From Candidatus Kouleothrix ribensis (lineage in GTDB: Bacteria > Chloroflexota > Chloroflexia > Chloroflexales > Roseiflexaceae), in contig JADKGW010000002.1 in the NCBI GenBank assembly GCA_016722075.1, forward strand, positions 1 to 64,000: a stretch of 64,000 bases of DNA, read 5' to 3'. The first letter of the stretch is position 1; every line of letters starts with the position of its first letter. The notes beneath the pieces are model-generated. The model worked only from the letters and a program-made list of their open reading frames with translations, had not been told where the DNA came from and ran no database searches. This document shows, piece by piece, positions 18,700 to 27,315 of this stretch. A program made the position numbers and the translations under genes.

Positions 18700-20283
18700 T
18701 CAGCCATCGCCGCGATAGCCGAGCCAGCGCAGCGACGATGGGTCGTCGCGCCAGTTTAGCCGCACTTTGACCCACAGGTCGAGATAAGCCGGCTTGCCGC
18801 TGATCGCCTCGATCGCCGGCCGCGCGCCGCTGCCGATGCGCTTCAACATCGTGCCGTTCGCGCCGATCAGGATGCCCTTCTGCGACTCTTTCTCGACATA
18901 GATGGTCATGCGAATATACACCGCATTAGGCTTATCTTCCCACTCTTCGACCTCGACTGCCACCCCGTGCGGCACTTCTTGCTCGGTGAAGCGCAGCACC
19001 TGCTCGCGCACCAGCTCGGCCGCGTGCTCGCGCTCGCTCTGGTCGGTCACCTGGTCGTCGGGGTAGAGCGGCGGGCCGGGCGGCAGGCGCTGCACAAGCT
19101 CGTGCAGCAGCGTGGTCAGGCCCTGGCTGCGCAGCGCCGATACCGCCACCTCCATGTCCCACGGCCCAAGCGCGCGATAGGCCACGAGGTTGGCCTGCCC
19201 GGCCGGCGTGCGCTGATCGACCTTGTTCAGCACCAGCAGGCGCCGTGCGCGCGAACGCGCGACCAGCGTGGCGATCCGCTGCTCGGTGCGATTGGGCGGG
19301 CTGGCGATATCGACGACGAAGCAGACCACGTCGGCGTCGGGGATGCTGCGCCGCGCCTGCTCGACCATGAAGCTCCCCAGCTTGGTGCGCGGATCGTGGA
19401 TGCCGGGCGTGTCGACGAACACGATCTGCGCGTCGGGGCGGTTCAGAATGCCCCGCAGCGGCATGCGCGTGGTCTGTGGCTTGGGCGAGACAATCGCAAC
19501 CTTCTGGCCTAACAGCGCGTTCAGCAGTGTCGATTTACCGACATTCGGCCGGCCGACCAGTGCGACGAAGCCCGAGCGAAAGCCAGGCGGCATGGCTGAC
19601 GGGGGTGGCGCTGGTACGGGCGGGGTAACCACCGGTGCGGGCGGGTCGTCAAATGCGTCTGCCTGCTCGTCGAGCGCGTCGAGCTCGGCCAGCTCATCGG
19701 CGTCTGCCTGCTCGTCAAGCGCGTCGAGCTCGGCCAGCTCATCGGCGTCTGCCTGCCCGTCGAGCGCGTCGAGCTCGGCCAGCTCATCGGCGTCTGCCTG
19801 CTCGTCGAGCGCGTCGAGTTCGGCCAGCTCATCGGCGTCTGCCTGCTCGTCGAGCGCCAGATCGGGCGGTGGCCGATCGTCATCGAGCGACACGCGAAAC
19901 GCAGCGAGGCGCGCCAGGCGCCCGGCCAGGCCAAACTCGGGCGCCGCCAGCACCTCGCAGCCCTGCAGGCGCTCGCGATCATCAAAGTCGAGCAGCACCA
20001 CCTCGTGCAGCGGCTGCACCTCGGCCGGCTCTTCGTCGAACATATGCACCACCAGCAGAGCCGCCGCGCGGTCGAAGCGCACCTGCGGATGCGCCAGCGC
20101 CAGCGCCAGCTCAGCACGCTTGATGCTATCGTCGAGCTCAAGCTCGAGGCCGATCACCTGCCCATCGGCATCGAGCAGCAGCGTGCCGTCACACTCAGCC
20201 TCGCCAGCGGTGCTGCCGGCCTCAAGCTCGGTGAAATACCAGTAGAGTGTCCCGGCATCCGGGTCGAAAGAAATGTTGACCAT
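18700..20283 (-). CDS. era: Era GTPase with DUF2283-like N-terminal extension and acidic repeats
   Basis: Of 527 residues, about 251-527 form a complete Era: G1 GRPNVGKST (259-267), G3 DTPGI (306-310), G4 NKVD, G5 SAL, and a KH domain with GILIGANGTMLKRIG and LDLWVKVRLNW. Era binds 16S rRNA's 3' end and assists 30S assembly. Ahead of it lie a DUF2283-like segment (residues 1-55: FDPDAGTLYWYF, LLDADGQVIGLELE), a second similar beta segment (about 68-130), five exact-to-near 15-residue repeats DEQADADELAELDAL (145-219), and a Pro-rich linker. Ordinary Era has about 300 residues. An internal M246 has no ribosome binding site, so I keep the long form; AGGAG precedes ATG 20283. Confidence 0.9.
   Translation of the reverse strand: MVNISFDPDAGTLYWYFTELEAGSTAGEAECDGTLLLDADGQVIGLELELDDSIKRAELALALAHPQVRFDRAAALLVVHMFDEEPAEVQPLHEVVLLDFDDRERLQGCEVLAAPEFGLAGRLARLAAFRVSLDDDRPPPDLALDEQADADELAELDALDEQADADELAELDALDGQADADELAELDALDEQADADELAELDALDEQADAFDDPPAPVVTPPVPAPPPSAMPPGFRSGFVALVGRPNVGKSTLLNALLGQKVAIVSPKPQTTRMPLRGILNRPDAQIVFVDTPGIHDPRTKLGSFMVEQARRSIPDADVVCFVVDIASPPNRTEQRIATLVARSRARRLLVLNKVDQRTPAGQANLVAYRALGPWDMEVAVSALRSQGLTTLLHELVQRLPPGPPLYPDDQVTDQSEREHAAELVREQVLRFTEQEVPHGVAVEVEEWEDKPNAVYIRMTIYVEKESQKGILIGANGTMLKRIGSGARPAIEAISGKPAYLDLWVKVRLNWRDDPSSLRWLGYRGDG
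19627..19851 (-). repeat. Five tandem 45-bp units within era
   Basis: Five 45-bp units encode residues 145-219 of the Era fusion, differing only at a few bases (one changes E to G). Such near-identical units mean recent expansion and a likely copy-number-variable site; a multiple of three keeps the frame. Confidence 0.85.
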
Positions 20284-20347
20284 ATGCTCCTAGCGGCATC
20301 GCTGGCGCGCCCGACCACCGGGCGTATGAAACCATCGAAGCGCCCTT

Positions 20348-20455
20348 ATTGACAGGAGTTACGCAGTGGCCCGCGTCTCGGGCAATGCCTGCCTGCGGCA
20401 GTGTGGTTGTGCGCGTGCTGCCGCAGGCTACAAACGCCGGCTGCGCACGTCGTGT
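20348..20455. repeat. Dispersed repeat fragments upstream of era
   Basis: ATTGACAGGAGTTACGCAGT at 20348-20367 exactly matches the sequence at 11875-11894. About 55 bases on, CTGCCGCAGGCTACAAACGCCGGCTGCGCA (shown here only as a position, 20423-20452) resembles the other arm of the same family. The two parts look like the ends of one element. Confidence 0.5.
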
Positions 20456-21402
20456 TATTGAGTAACCGCAGTTGGTGCGGCCACCGGATTAGCCGGCGCG
20501 GCTGGTAGGCCGGCCGGCGCCACGCACGGCCCGGCCGAGCTGTTCACCGTCACCTGCTCGAAGTCGAGCAGCTTGAGAAACTGTTCCATCGAGCGCCGGG
20601 CGTCGTCAGCGGCCTTCTGCATTATATTGCTCTCACAGGCCGCGTTCATGATCTCGAGCTCGGCCTGCGCACGCGCCTGGCTCTCCAGGTCTTTATTCTC
20701 GGGCGCAAACACGCCCTGCTGCCGATCATACACGCGCGTACGATCACCGTCCAGGCGCTTACTAAACACCTCAGACGGCGGTAGCGTGAGCTGGACGCGC
20801 TTGCCATCGGGCGAGATCACCACGTCGCCGTCGCGCAGCTTGCTCAGATCAACCCCCGCCACCACCTCGCCACTGGCGATCAGCAGCAGCCGGTCGCCCA
20901 GCAGCAGGTCGAGCGGGTTACCGCGCTCGACTTTGGCCTCGATCACGCGCTCGGCCGCGAAGCTCTGGGTCTCGAGCCGGTTCAGGCTGCGGATCTGCAA
21001 GATCGTGCCGCCGCGATCACGCACAGTGGTGGTAGGGGTCGCCACCAGCTGGCGCATCTGCTGCGGTACGTCTGGCACGAAGCTATTGACCAGGCGCGGG
21101 CCGGCCAGCAGCACCACCAGCAGCACGGCGATGCCGGCGAGCAACAGGTAGAGCATACTGTTCGCGCAGCCGCCTGGTATGGCGCCATAGCCAGCCTGGC
21201 CGCCCGGCGAGGCATAGCGCGTGGAGGGCGTAAAGTCGTCCTCGAAGTATTCGTCGTCGTCCTCGCCGCGCGCACGGCGCAGCCGCCGGTCGATCAGCGA
21301 ATCGCGCCGAACCGGCAGGTCGGCCGGCGGGCGCCGCGGATACGGCTCGAACTCGTCGTCGTCGTCGCGCCGGCGCGGGCGATCGTTATCGTAGCGCGCC
21401 AT
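20455..21402 (-). CDS. DUF4230-family membrane-anchored protein
   Basis: A 315-residue protein with a charged cytoplasmic N-terminus (residues 1-80, rich in Asp, Arg and Pro), one membrane helix (about 82-106, LYLLLAGIAVLLVVLLAG) and an extracytoplasmic region with DUF4230 features: VRDRGGTILQIRSLNRLETQSF, IEAKVERG, VAGVDLSKL, VQLTLPPSEVFS and an amphipathic C-terminal helix AQAELEIMNAACESNIMQKA. The function of the family is not known to me. Two cysteines at the C-terminus might form a disulfide. It is the first gene of a run with ubiE, ending 11 bases after that gene's stop region, on the same strand. Confidence 0.75.
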   Translation of the reverse strand: MARYDNDRPRRRDDDDEFEPYPRRPPADLPVRRDSLIDRRLRRARGEDDDEYFEDDFTPSTRYASPGGQAGYGAIPGGCANSMLYLLLAGIAVLLVVLLAGPRLVNSFVPDVPQQMRQLVATPTTTVRDRGGTILQIRSLNRLETQSFAAERVIEAKVERGNPLDLLLGDRLLLIASGEVVAGVDLSKLRDGDVVISPDGKRVQLTLPPSEVFSKRLDGDRTRVYDRQQGVFAPENKDLESQARAQAELEIMNAACESNIMQKAADDARRSMEQFLKLLDFEQVTVNSSAGPCVAPAGLPAAPANPVAAPTAVTQ

Positions 21403-21413
21403 ACCAGCCCCTT

Positions 21414-22130
21414 CTACTGCAGCTTGATCGCCGTATGCAACGCGGCGGCACCCAGGCCCTTCAGCGTGTAGCGCACCTCGTTCCAGCCGGCCTCCCGGAT
21501 CATGCGGGCCAGCGCCGGCGGCGCCGGGAACGCACGTGCCGATTGCGGCAGGTAGGTGTAGGCCGTCGCGTCGCCGCCTAGCAGCCTGGTAACGCGTGGC
21601 ACGGCCTGCTCGAAATACAGCCGATGGCCCAGCCGCAGCAGTGGGTTGGCCGGCCGGGCTACCTCGAGGCAGGCCAGCACACAGCCTGGCCGCGCCACCC
21701 GGTACATCTCGCGGAAGGCCTGGCCAATATCGACCACGTTGCGCATAGTGAAGCCGGTGGTGATCGCGTCGAAGGTGCTATCGCCAAACGGCAGCTGTAG
21801 CGCATCGCCGCCCACAAACCCGGCGCGCCGCTCGGCCATGTCGAGCTTCGGCAGGCCGGCCTGCATCATCGCGAGGGTGAAGTCGAGCCCGACCGCGAAG
21901 CCCTGCGGCATCCAGCCGGCCAGCAGCGGCAGAAAGTCGCCGGTGCCGGTGCCGACATCAAGCGCGCGCCCGTTGGTCGGCGGCGCGATCATCTTCACGG
22001 CCTGGTCGCGCCAGCCGCGATCGAGTCCCAGCGTCATCACGCGGTTCATGCGATCATAGCCCGGCGCAATCCGCGCGAACATACGCTCGACGAATATGGC
22101 TTTCTCTTCGGGTGCGGGCAGTACAGACAC
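21414..22130 (-). CDS. ubiE: Demethylmenaquinone methyltransferase (UbiE/MenG)
   Basis: A 238-residue class I SAM methyltransferase. UbiE/COQ5-type marks are FVERMFARIAPGYDRMNRVMTLGLDRGWR at the start (split into family blocks F..IA..YD and N...SLG-like), motif I DVGTGTGDFLPLLA, and GDSTFDAITTGFTMRNV with RPGCVLACLEVARP. The enzyme performs the last step of menaquinone synthesis, and menaquinone is the expected quinone in this phylum. It lies between coaX (14 bases upstream) and the DUF4230 gene (11 bases downstream), likely cotranscribed. Ubiquinone methylation is unlikely given the presumed lineage, so menG is an equally fitting name. Confidence 0.9.
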   Translation of the reverse strand: MSVLPAPEEKAIFVERMFARIAPGYDRMNRVMTLGLDRGWRDQAVKMIAPPTNGRALDVGTGTGDFLPLLAGWMPQGFAVGLDFTLAMMQAGLPKLDMAERRAGFVGGDALQLPFGDSTFDAITTGFTMRNVVDIGQAFREMYRVARPGCVLACLEVARPANPLLRLGHRLYFEQAVPRVTRLLGGDATAYTYLPQSARAFPAPPALARMIREAGWNEVRYTLKGLGAAALHTAIKLQ

Positions 22131-22143
22131 AGCGCTACCTTGC

Positions 22144-22908
22144 CTAACAATTCATCTCATAGATCATCCTGAGGCCCTCGAGCGTCAGGTACGGCTCAAC
22201 CACCGTGATCGCATCGGTCTCGCCGGCAATGACGTCGGCCAGGCCGCCGGTGGCCACCACCGTACATGGCACGCCTAGCTCGGCCTGCATGCGCCGCACC
22301 AGGCCCTCGACCAGGCCGGCATAGCCGAGCAGCAGGCCCGACTGCATATAGTGTACGGTGTTCTTGCCGATCACCTGCGGCGGCCGCACCAGCTCGACCT
22401 GGTAGAGCCGCGCGGCCAGGCGAAACAGCGCGTCGGCCGAGATGCCGATGCCCGGCGCAATCGCCCCGCCGATATACACGCCCTCGGCGGTAATCACGTC
22501 GAAGGCGGTGGCGGTACCGAACGCAATTGCGATCACCGGCCCGCCATACGTACGATACGCCGCCAGCGAGTTGGCAACCCGATCGGCGCCGAGCTGGTCG
22601 GGCGTGTCGATCTCGTAGCGCAGCCCGCTGGCCACGCCTGGCCCGATGATCACCGGCTCGACGCCCAGGTAGTTCCGGCTGAGCGTGCGAAACTGGCTGG
22701 TCAGTGGCGGCACCACGCACGAGATCGCGCAGCCGCGCACGGCTCCACGATCGAGCCCGGCCAGTGCAAACAGGTTGTGGATCATCACGGCATACTCGTC
22801 GGCCAGCTTGAGCCGCTCGGTGGCCATGCGCCAGTGCGCCAGCAGCGCGTCGCCCTGGTAGACGCCCAGCTTGATGTTGGTGTTGCCGATGTCAACCGTC
22901 AGTAACAT
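22144..22908 (-). CDS. coaX: Type III pantothenate kinase
   Basis: A 254-residue ASKHA-fold kinase that phosphorylates pantothenate, the first step of coenzyme A synthesis. The phosphate-binding VDIGNTNIKLGVY opens the protein; the substrate-site TPDQLGADRVANSLAAY and the second phosphate loop IAFGTATAFDVI follow, then GGAIAPGIGISADALF and ATGGLADVI. Length is normal. A TACAAT hexamer lies about 30 bases upstream of the ATG at 22908 on the minus strand (22943-22938), a candidate -10. The gene is 14 bases ahead of ubiE, with which it probably forms a transcript. Confidence 0.93.
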   Translation of the reverse strand: MLLTVDIGNTNIKLGVYQGDALLAHWRMATERLKLADEYAVMIHNLFALAGLDRGAVRGCAISCVVPPLTSQFRTLSRNYLGVEPVIIGPGVASGLRYEIDTPDQLGADRVANSLAAYRTYGGPVIAIAFGTATAFDVITAEGVYIGGAIAPGIGISADALFRLAARLYQVELVRPPQVIGKNTVHYMQSGLLLGYAGLVEGLVRRMQAELGVPCTVVATGGLADVIAGETDAITVVEPYLTLEGLRMIYEMNC

Positions 22909-22976
22909 AGTGTTTCAGTCGTGAGTCGATCGGTCGCATTGTACGCTGTGCATACGCACCGCGCGACGTTAACTGC

Positions 22977-23945
22977 TCAGGCGGCGAACCAGCTGCGCAG
23001 CTCGGCAGGTTTGCGCGCCGCGCCAAGCGCGACCATCAGCTTAATGCGCGCCTTCACGCCGCTGAGGTTCTGGGCGAACAGCACGCCCATACGCTGTAGA
23101 TCGTGGTATGCGCCGACGTAGCCATACTCGTCGTACATGGGCCCGGCCACACAACGCGTGGTGACCGCCACCGTCGTGCGCTGGTCGAGCGCCTCGCGCA
23201 CCAGCGGCAGCCACCAGGGCGGCACGCGCCCGCTGCCGAACGACTCGATCACAATCCCGGCCACGCCATCGTCGATCGAGTGGCGCAGCTGGCGCTCGCT
23301 GGCGCCCTGGCAGATCTTGATCAGATCGACCAGCTCTTCTAGCCGCGAGCACGGGATGTACAGGCGCTGCTGCGGCCGGTGGCGCACCGACACGCGCTCA
23401 CCTTCGATCCGCCCGAGCGGGCCGCTGCCCGGCGCGTCGAATGCGTCGACCTGCTGGCTGTGAACTTTCTGAACCTCGCTGGCCGCAAAGATCCGCTCGT
23501 TGAAGACAACCAGCACCCCCAGCCCGCGCGCCTCGGGCGTGGCGGCCACGCGGATCGCAGCCGCGAGGTTGGTCACACCATCATAGCCGAGCATGGTCGC
23601 CGTGCGCATTGCCCCGGTCACTACCACCGGCTTGGGCGAGTTGATCGTCAGATCGAGCAGGTAGGCGGTCTCTTCGAGCGTGTCGGTGCCGTGCGTCACT
23701 ACCACGCCATCGACATCCGGGGCGCTGAGCGCCGCCTCGACTCGCCGGCCCAGATCGAGCGCCTGCACAGGCGTAAGATGGCTGCTCGGCAGGTTGGCGA
23801 ACTCCTCGAAGGCCAGATCGACACCGCTGCGCGGCAGCAGGGCCATAAAATCCTCACCCTTCAGCGTTGGCACAGCCCCGCCAACCATGGGGCTGCGCTT
23901 CATTGCGATCGTGCCGCCGGTCGTAATAATCACCACTTGTTTCAA
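22977..23945 (-). CDS. L-asparaginase-family amidohydrolase
   Basis: A 322-residue asparaginase/glutaminase-type protein. The first catalytic Thr lies in IITTGGTIAM and the second in VVTHGTDTLEETAYLLDLT; GAMRTATMLGYDG and VFNERIFAASEVQKVHS are also typical, as is the C-terminal FAQNLSGVKARIKLMVAL. The family hydrolyses Asn to Asp and ammonia. I choose a TTG start at 23945 because AGGAG stands seven bases before it and it falls ten bases after the preceding gene's stop; the longer reading from 24005 would overlap that gene by 50 bases. No signal peptide is visible, suggesting a cytoplasmic enzyme. Confidence 0.88.
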   Translation of the reverse strand: MKQVVIITTGGTIAMKRSPMVGGAVPTLKGEDFMALLPRSGVDLAFEEFANLPSSHLTPVQALDLGRRVEAALSAPDVDGVVVTHGTDTLEETAYLLDLTINSPKPVVVTGAMRTATMLGYDGVTNLAAAIRVAATPEARGLGVLVVFNERIFAASEVQKVHSQQVDAFDAPGSGPLGRIEGERVSVRHRPQQRLYIPCSRLEELVDLIKICQGASERQLRHSIDDGVAGIVIESFGSGRVPPWWLPLVREALDQRTTVAVTTRCVAGPMYDEYGYVGAYHDLQRMGVLFAQNLSGVKARIKLMVALGAARKPAELRSWFAA

Positions 23946-23955
23946 CGTCGTGCTC

Positions 23956-24723
23956 CTACGTGTACGCCTTCCGGGCAATAAAGGCAATTCGCTGGGTGTG
24001 CGCACCTACCGGCTGAAACGTAAAACAGTCGTAGCTGGCCTCGAGGCGCAGGCCGGCGGCACTAAGCAGTGCCGCGATCAGCTCCGGGTCGTAGGCCCGC
24101 TCGATATGCGTCTCGTCGAAGCGTTCGTAGCCCTCGGCATCATCGCCGACGAAGCCGGTCAGCAGCATCGTCGAGCAATCAGTGGCCGGGTCGAAGTAGC
24201 TCTGCGCCACCTGCACAAAGCCCGGTAGCTCGAGCACCTCGCATGTGCCCCAGTCGTGCTCGAGAAAGTGGCGCGTGTTCATGTCGGCCACCAGCAGCCC
24301 GCCCGGCGCCAGCAGGCGCGCCACGCCGCCGAAGCAGGCCGCCAGCTCGGCTTCGCTCAGCAGGTAGTTCAGGCTGTCGTACACACACGTCGCCAGGTCG
24401 AAGCCTGCCGGCTGCACGCCAGGAACTGCGGGCAGGTGGCGCATATCGCCAGCGACAAACCGCGCGCGCCCGCTGGTGTCGAGGTTGGCAGCCTTGGCGC
24501 GCGCCTGCGCCAGCATCGGCTCGGACGCATCCAGCCCAAGCACATCCCAGCCTTCGTCGGCCAGCATCAGCGCCAGCGTACCGGTGCCGCACGCCAGGTC
24601 GATCGCACGCGCCCCGCCGGCCGGGTGGCGCGCCAGCACCTCGCGCAGGTATTGCATCATAAGCACGGCGAAACGCACCTGGCCGGTAATGTCGTAGTAT
24701 GGCGCGTAGGCCTGGTAGTGCAT
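23956..24723 (-). CDS. Class I SAM-dependent methyltransferase
   Basis: A 255-residue protein with a Rossmann methyltransferase core: motif I DLACGTGTLALMLADEGW, the acidic loop GLDASEPMLAQARAKA, motif II-like GFDLATCVYDSLNYLLSEAE and LLAPGGLLVADMNTRHFLE. The N-terminus MHYQAYAPYYDITG is the Y..Y.D type common in small-molecule methyltransferases. The substrate is unknown. It sits ten bases before the asparaginase start and likely shares its transcript. A TACAAT hexamer on the minus strand about 37 bases upstream (24765-24760) is a candidate -10. Confidence 0.85.
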   Translation of the reverse strand: MHYQAYAPYYDITGQVRFAVLMMQYLREVLARHPAGGARAIDLACGTGTLALMLADEGWDVLGLDASEPMLAQARAKAANLDTSGRARFVAGDMRHLPAVPGVQPAGFDLATCVYDSLNYLLSEAELAACFGGVARLLAPGGLLVADMNTRHFLEHDWGTCEVLELPGFVQVAQSYFDPATDCSTMLLTGFVGDDAEGYERFDETHIERAYDPELIAALLSAAGLRLEASYDCFTFQPVGAHTQRIAFIARKAYT

Positions 24724-24861
24724 AACGTCTGCCGGCTAACTGCCCTGTACCCGATCTACATTGTACCACGCCCGCCGGGCGGCGGCGCGCACGTATGAGG
24801 CTGCGCACGCGCGTCCGCGCCCTCACTCCGGCCGCCCGAATAGTTTCGCAGGCTGGCGGCT

Positions 24862-24890
24862 TTGACATCGCCCTGGCCGCAGCGTACAAT
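24862..24890 (+). promoter_or_regulatory. Strong promoter for lgt
   Basis: TTGACA (24862-24867), a 17-base spacer and TACAAT (24885-24890) give a near-consensus sigma-70-type promoter. Transcription would begin near 24897, leaving a leader of about 28 bases before the lgt ATG at 24925. Confidence 0.7.
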
Positions 24891-24924
24891 ACAGGCCGGC
24901 TTACGGCACAAGAGGAACACGCGT

Positions 24925-25854
24925 ATGTTTCCATTGCATCCTCCCGACGACCCGTTTCTGATAAATACGGCGATCTTCGGCATCCCGCTGGCAGTGCGCT
25001 GGTATGGCGTACTGATCGTCGGCGGCGCCATGCTGGCCGGCTGGCTGGCGGCACGCCGCGCCGAGCGCCGTGGCTACAACCCCGAGCATATCTGGAACCT
25101 GCTGCTGCTGGGCATGGTGCTCGGCATCATCGGCGCACGAACCTATTATGTCGCGTTCGAGTGGCCTAGCTTTGCCGGCCGGCCGTGGACCGACCTGATC
25201 AACACGACGAAGGGCGGGCTGGCGATCCACGGCGCGCTGATCGGCGCCTTTGCGGCCGGGCTGATCTACACCCGCCGCAACCGGCTGCCGTTCATCGAGT
25301 TTCTCGATATCTGCATGCCCGGCTTTCTGATCGCCCAGGCGATCGGCCGCTGGGGCAACTTCATGAACCAGGAGGCCTATGGCCGGCCAACCACACTGCC
25401 GTTTGGGGTCACGATCGACGCCGACCGGCGGCTGCCGCCGTATAACGACATGGCCAGCTACCCGCCCGGCACGCTGTTCCACGCCACATTCCTGTACGAG
25501 TCGATCTGGAACCTGGCGGGCGCGGCGCTGCTGCTCTGGCTCGAGCGGCGCCTGCGCGGCTGGAAGCGCACCGGCGACATCGCGCTGCTGTACGCGATCT
25601 GGTATGGCGTCGGGCGCTTCTGGATCGAGGGCCTGCGCACCGATAGCCTGTGTACCAACGGCATCGGCGGCGAGTGCGGCGGCGCACTGCGCACCGCCCA
25701 GATCGTCAGCCTGCTGCTGATTGCGATCGGCGTGGTCGGCCTGATCATCAACCACCGGCGCGCGCTGCCGCCCGCCGCTGCGCGCCCCGACGACCAACCG
25801 CCCCTCGCCGAGCGACACGCCACCGCAGTGCCTGGCGAGCAGCAATCGTCATAA
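24925..25854 (+). CDS. lgt: Prolipoprotein diacylglyceryl transferase
   Basis: A 309-residue inner-membrane enzyme with about seven helices that transfers diacylglycerol to the lipobox cysteine of prelipoproteins. Family marks: VRWYGVLIVGG, GARTYYVAFEW, GGLAIHGALIG, the Lgt signature GRWGNFMNQEAYG, FHATFLYESIWN and YGVGRFWIEGLRTDS. The C-terminal 30 residues (PPAAARPDDQPPLAERHATA) are a Pro-rich cytoplasmic tail not needed for activity. ATG 24925 is chosen for AGAGGAA upstream and because MFPLHPPDDPF is a normal Lgt start. It has its own promoter, and a matching substrate lipoprotein is encoded at 30100. Confidence 0.95.
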   Translation: MFPLHPPDDPFLINTAIFGIPLAVRWYGVLIVGGAMLAGWLAARRAERRGYNPEHIWNLLLLGMVLGIIGARTYYVAFEWPSFAGRPWTDLINTTKGGLAIHGALIGAFAAGLIYTRRNRLPFIEFLDICMPGFLIAQAIGRWGNFMNQEAYGRPTTLPFGVTIDADRRLPPYNDMASYPPGTLFHATFLYESIWNLAGAALLLWLERRLRGWKRTGDIALLYAIWYGVGRFWIEGLRTDSLCTNGIGGECGGALRTAQIVSLLLIAIGVVGLIINHRRALPPAAARPDDQPPLAERHATAVPGEQQSS

Positions 25855-25872
25855 TGCGCGCATCTGCGCACC

Positions 25873-25901
25873 TTGCGATGCCCTGGCGGCCGTGCTATGA
25901 T
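25873..25901 (+). promoter_or_regulatory. Promoter for the LuxR-Kelch gene
   Basis: TTGCGA (25873-25878), 17 bases, TATGAT (25896-25901), then about 36 bases to the ATG at 25938. Its strength should be moderate. Confidence 0.5.
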
Positions 25902-25937
25902 CCTGTGCGGAAGCTAATCACACTACCAGCCTAGCCT

Positions 25938-27302
25938 ATGTCAAGTGATTCCGCACAAATCAGCGAGCGCGAGCGCGATATTCTGCGGCTGGTTGCCATG
26001 GGCGCAACCAACCAGCAGATCGCGAACCAGCTGAACATCAGCATCAATACGGTTAAGGTTCACCTGCGCAATATCTTCGAGAAGATCGGCGCCGCATCGC
26101 GCACCGAGGCCACCGTCTACGCCATCCGCCAGGGCCTGGTGCAGCTCGGCGGCGCGCCCGAAGCAGCCGCCACGCCGGCCCTGGCTGTGCCTACGGCCAC
26201 ACCACCGGCCGAGCCATCTGCGCCAGCGCTCGCACCCGCGCTGGCCGAGGCGCCGCCGGCCGACCCACCCGCAACCCCGGCCGAACACCGCCGCCGCAGC
26301 ATGATCCTGCCGGTCGCGCTCGGGCTGATCCTGCTGCTCGGCAGCGCGGTGATCTACCTGCTGAGCCAGCGCGCGCCGGCCGGCACCAATACACCGGCCA
26401 GCGTGAACACGGCGCTGCCGCTGAATCAATGGAAGTCGCACAGCGCCTGGCCGCAGCCGCGCAGCGATTTTGCGGTGGCAGCCTACGATGGTAAGCTCTA
26501 CCTGATCGGCGGGTCGCTAGGCAGCGCGCCGAGTGCCGCAGTCGAGCGCTACGACCCGAGCAAGGATCAGCTGGTGGCACTCAACGCCAAGCCCACGGCG
26601 GTGAGCCACGTTCAGGCCGCCACGATCGGCGGCAAGATCATCGTGCCCGGCGGCGAGGGCGCTGGCGGGCAGGCGCTCGCGATCTGCGAAGCCTACGACC
26701 CGCGCACCAAGCAGTGGGAGCAGCTGCCGCCGCTGCCGGCGCCGCGCAGCCGCTACGCCCTGGCCGATTTCGAAGGCCAGCTGTACCTGTTTGGCGGGTG
26801 GGACGGCGCGCGCTATCGCGGCGAGGTGTTTGTGTTCGACCCGCGCACCAGGCAATGGGCCACGCGCACGCCCATGCCCACCGCTCGCCGCGCGGCCGGC
26901 GCCGCGCTGGTGGGCGAACATATTTATGTGATCGGTGGCGAGAACGAGCGCGGCGCGCTGGGCGTGAACGAGCGCTACGACCCAAATGCCGAGGGCGGTG
27001 GCGCGTGGGAGAGCGTGGTGCCGCTGGCCGACCCGATCGCCGGCCCGGCAGTGATCGGCACAGTCAACAGCGTGCTGCTATTCGACGCGCCGAAGCATAC
27101 TGCCACCGAATATAGCCCCGCCGCCGACGCCTGGCGCCCGGCGGTTGGAGTGCCCGCCGAGATCGGCCTCTCGTCGCGCGCAGCTGCGCTCAGCACCAGT
27201 ATCTTCCTGTTCGGCACCCCGGCAGCCCAGCAGCCTGGCGCGATCAGCGAGTACCAGGTCACCTACTCAACACTCTTCCCGATCATCAATACTGGCAAGT
27301 AG
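25938..27302 (+). CDS. Membrane-tethered LuxR-type regulator with Kelch propeller
   Basis: A 454-residue protein of three parts. Residues 8-68 are a LuxR/GerE HTH (ISERERDILRLVAMGATNQQ, INTVKVHLRNIFEKIG), placed at the very N-terminus. A Pro/Ala-rich linker (72-117) leads to one membrane helix (122-142, ILPVALGLILLLGSAVIYLL) preceded by HRRRS, so the HTH should be cytoplasmic and the rest outside. Residues 165-450 form a Kelch beta-propeller of about six blades, with repeats such as AAYDGKLYLIGGSLG, DFEGQLYLFGGWDG and ALVGEHIYVIGGEN. Inference: a one-component sensor whose propeller reads an envelope or carbohydrate signal and passes it to DNA. No kinase or receiver is present. Confidence 0.85.
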   Translation: MSSDSAQISERERDILRLVAMGATNQQIANQLNISINTVKVHLRNIFEKIGAASRTEATVYAIRQGLVQLGGAPEAAATPALAVPTATPPAEPSAPALAPALAEAPPADPPATPAEHRRRSMILPVALGLILLLGSAVIYLLSQRAPAGTNTPASVNTALPLNQWKSHSAWPQPRSDFAVAAYDGKLYLIGGSLGSAPSAAVERYDPSKDQLVALNAKPTAVSHVQAATIGGKIIVPGGEGAGGQALAICEAYDPRTKQWEQLPPLPAPRSRYALADFEGQLYLFGGWDGARYRGEVFVFDPRTRQWATRTPMPTARRAAGAALVGEHIYVIGGENERGALGVNERYDPNAEGGGAWESVVPLADPIAGPAVIGTVNSVLLFDAPKHTATEYSPAADAWRPAVGVPAEIGLSSRAAALSTSIFLFGTPAAQQPGAISEYQVTYSTLFPIINTGK

Positions 27303-27315
27303 CCGGCCGGCCCGG

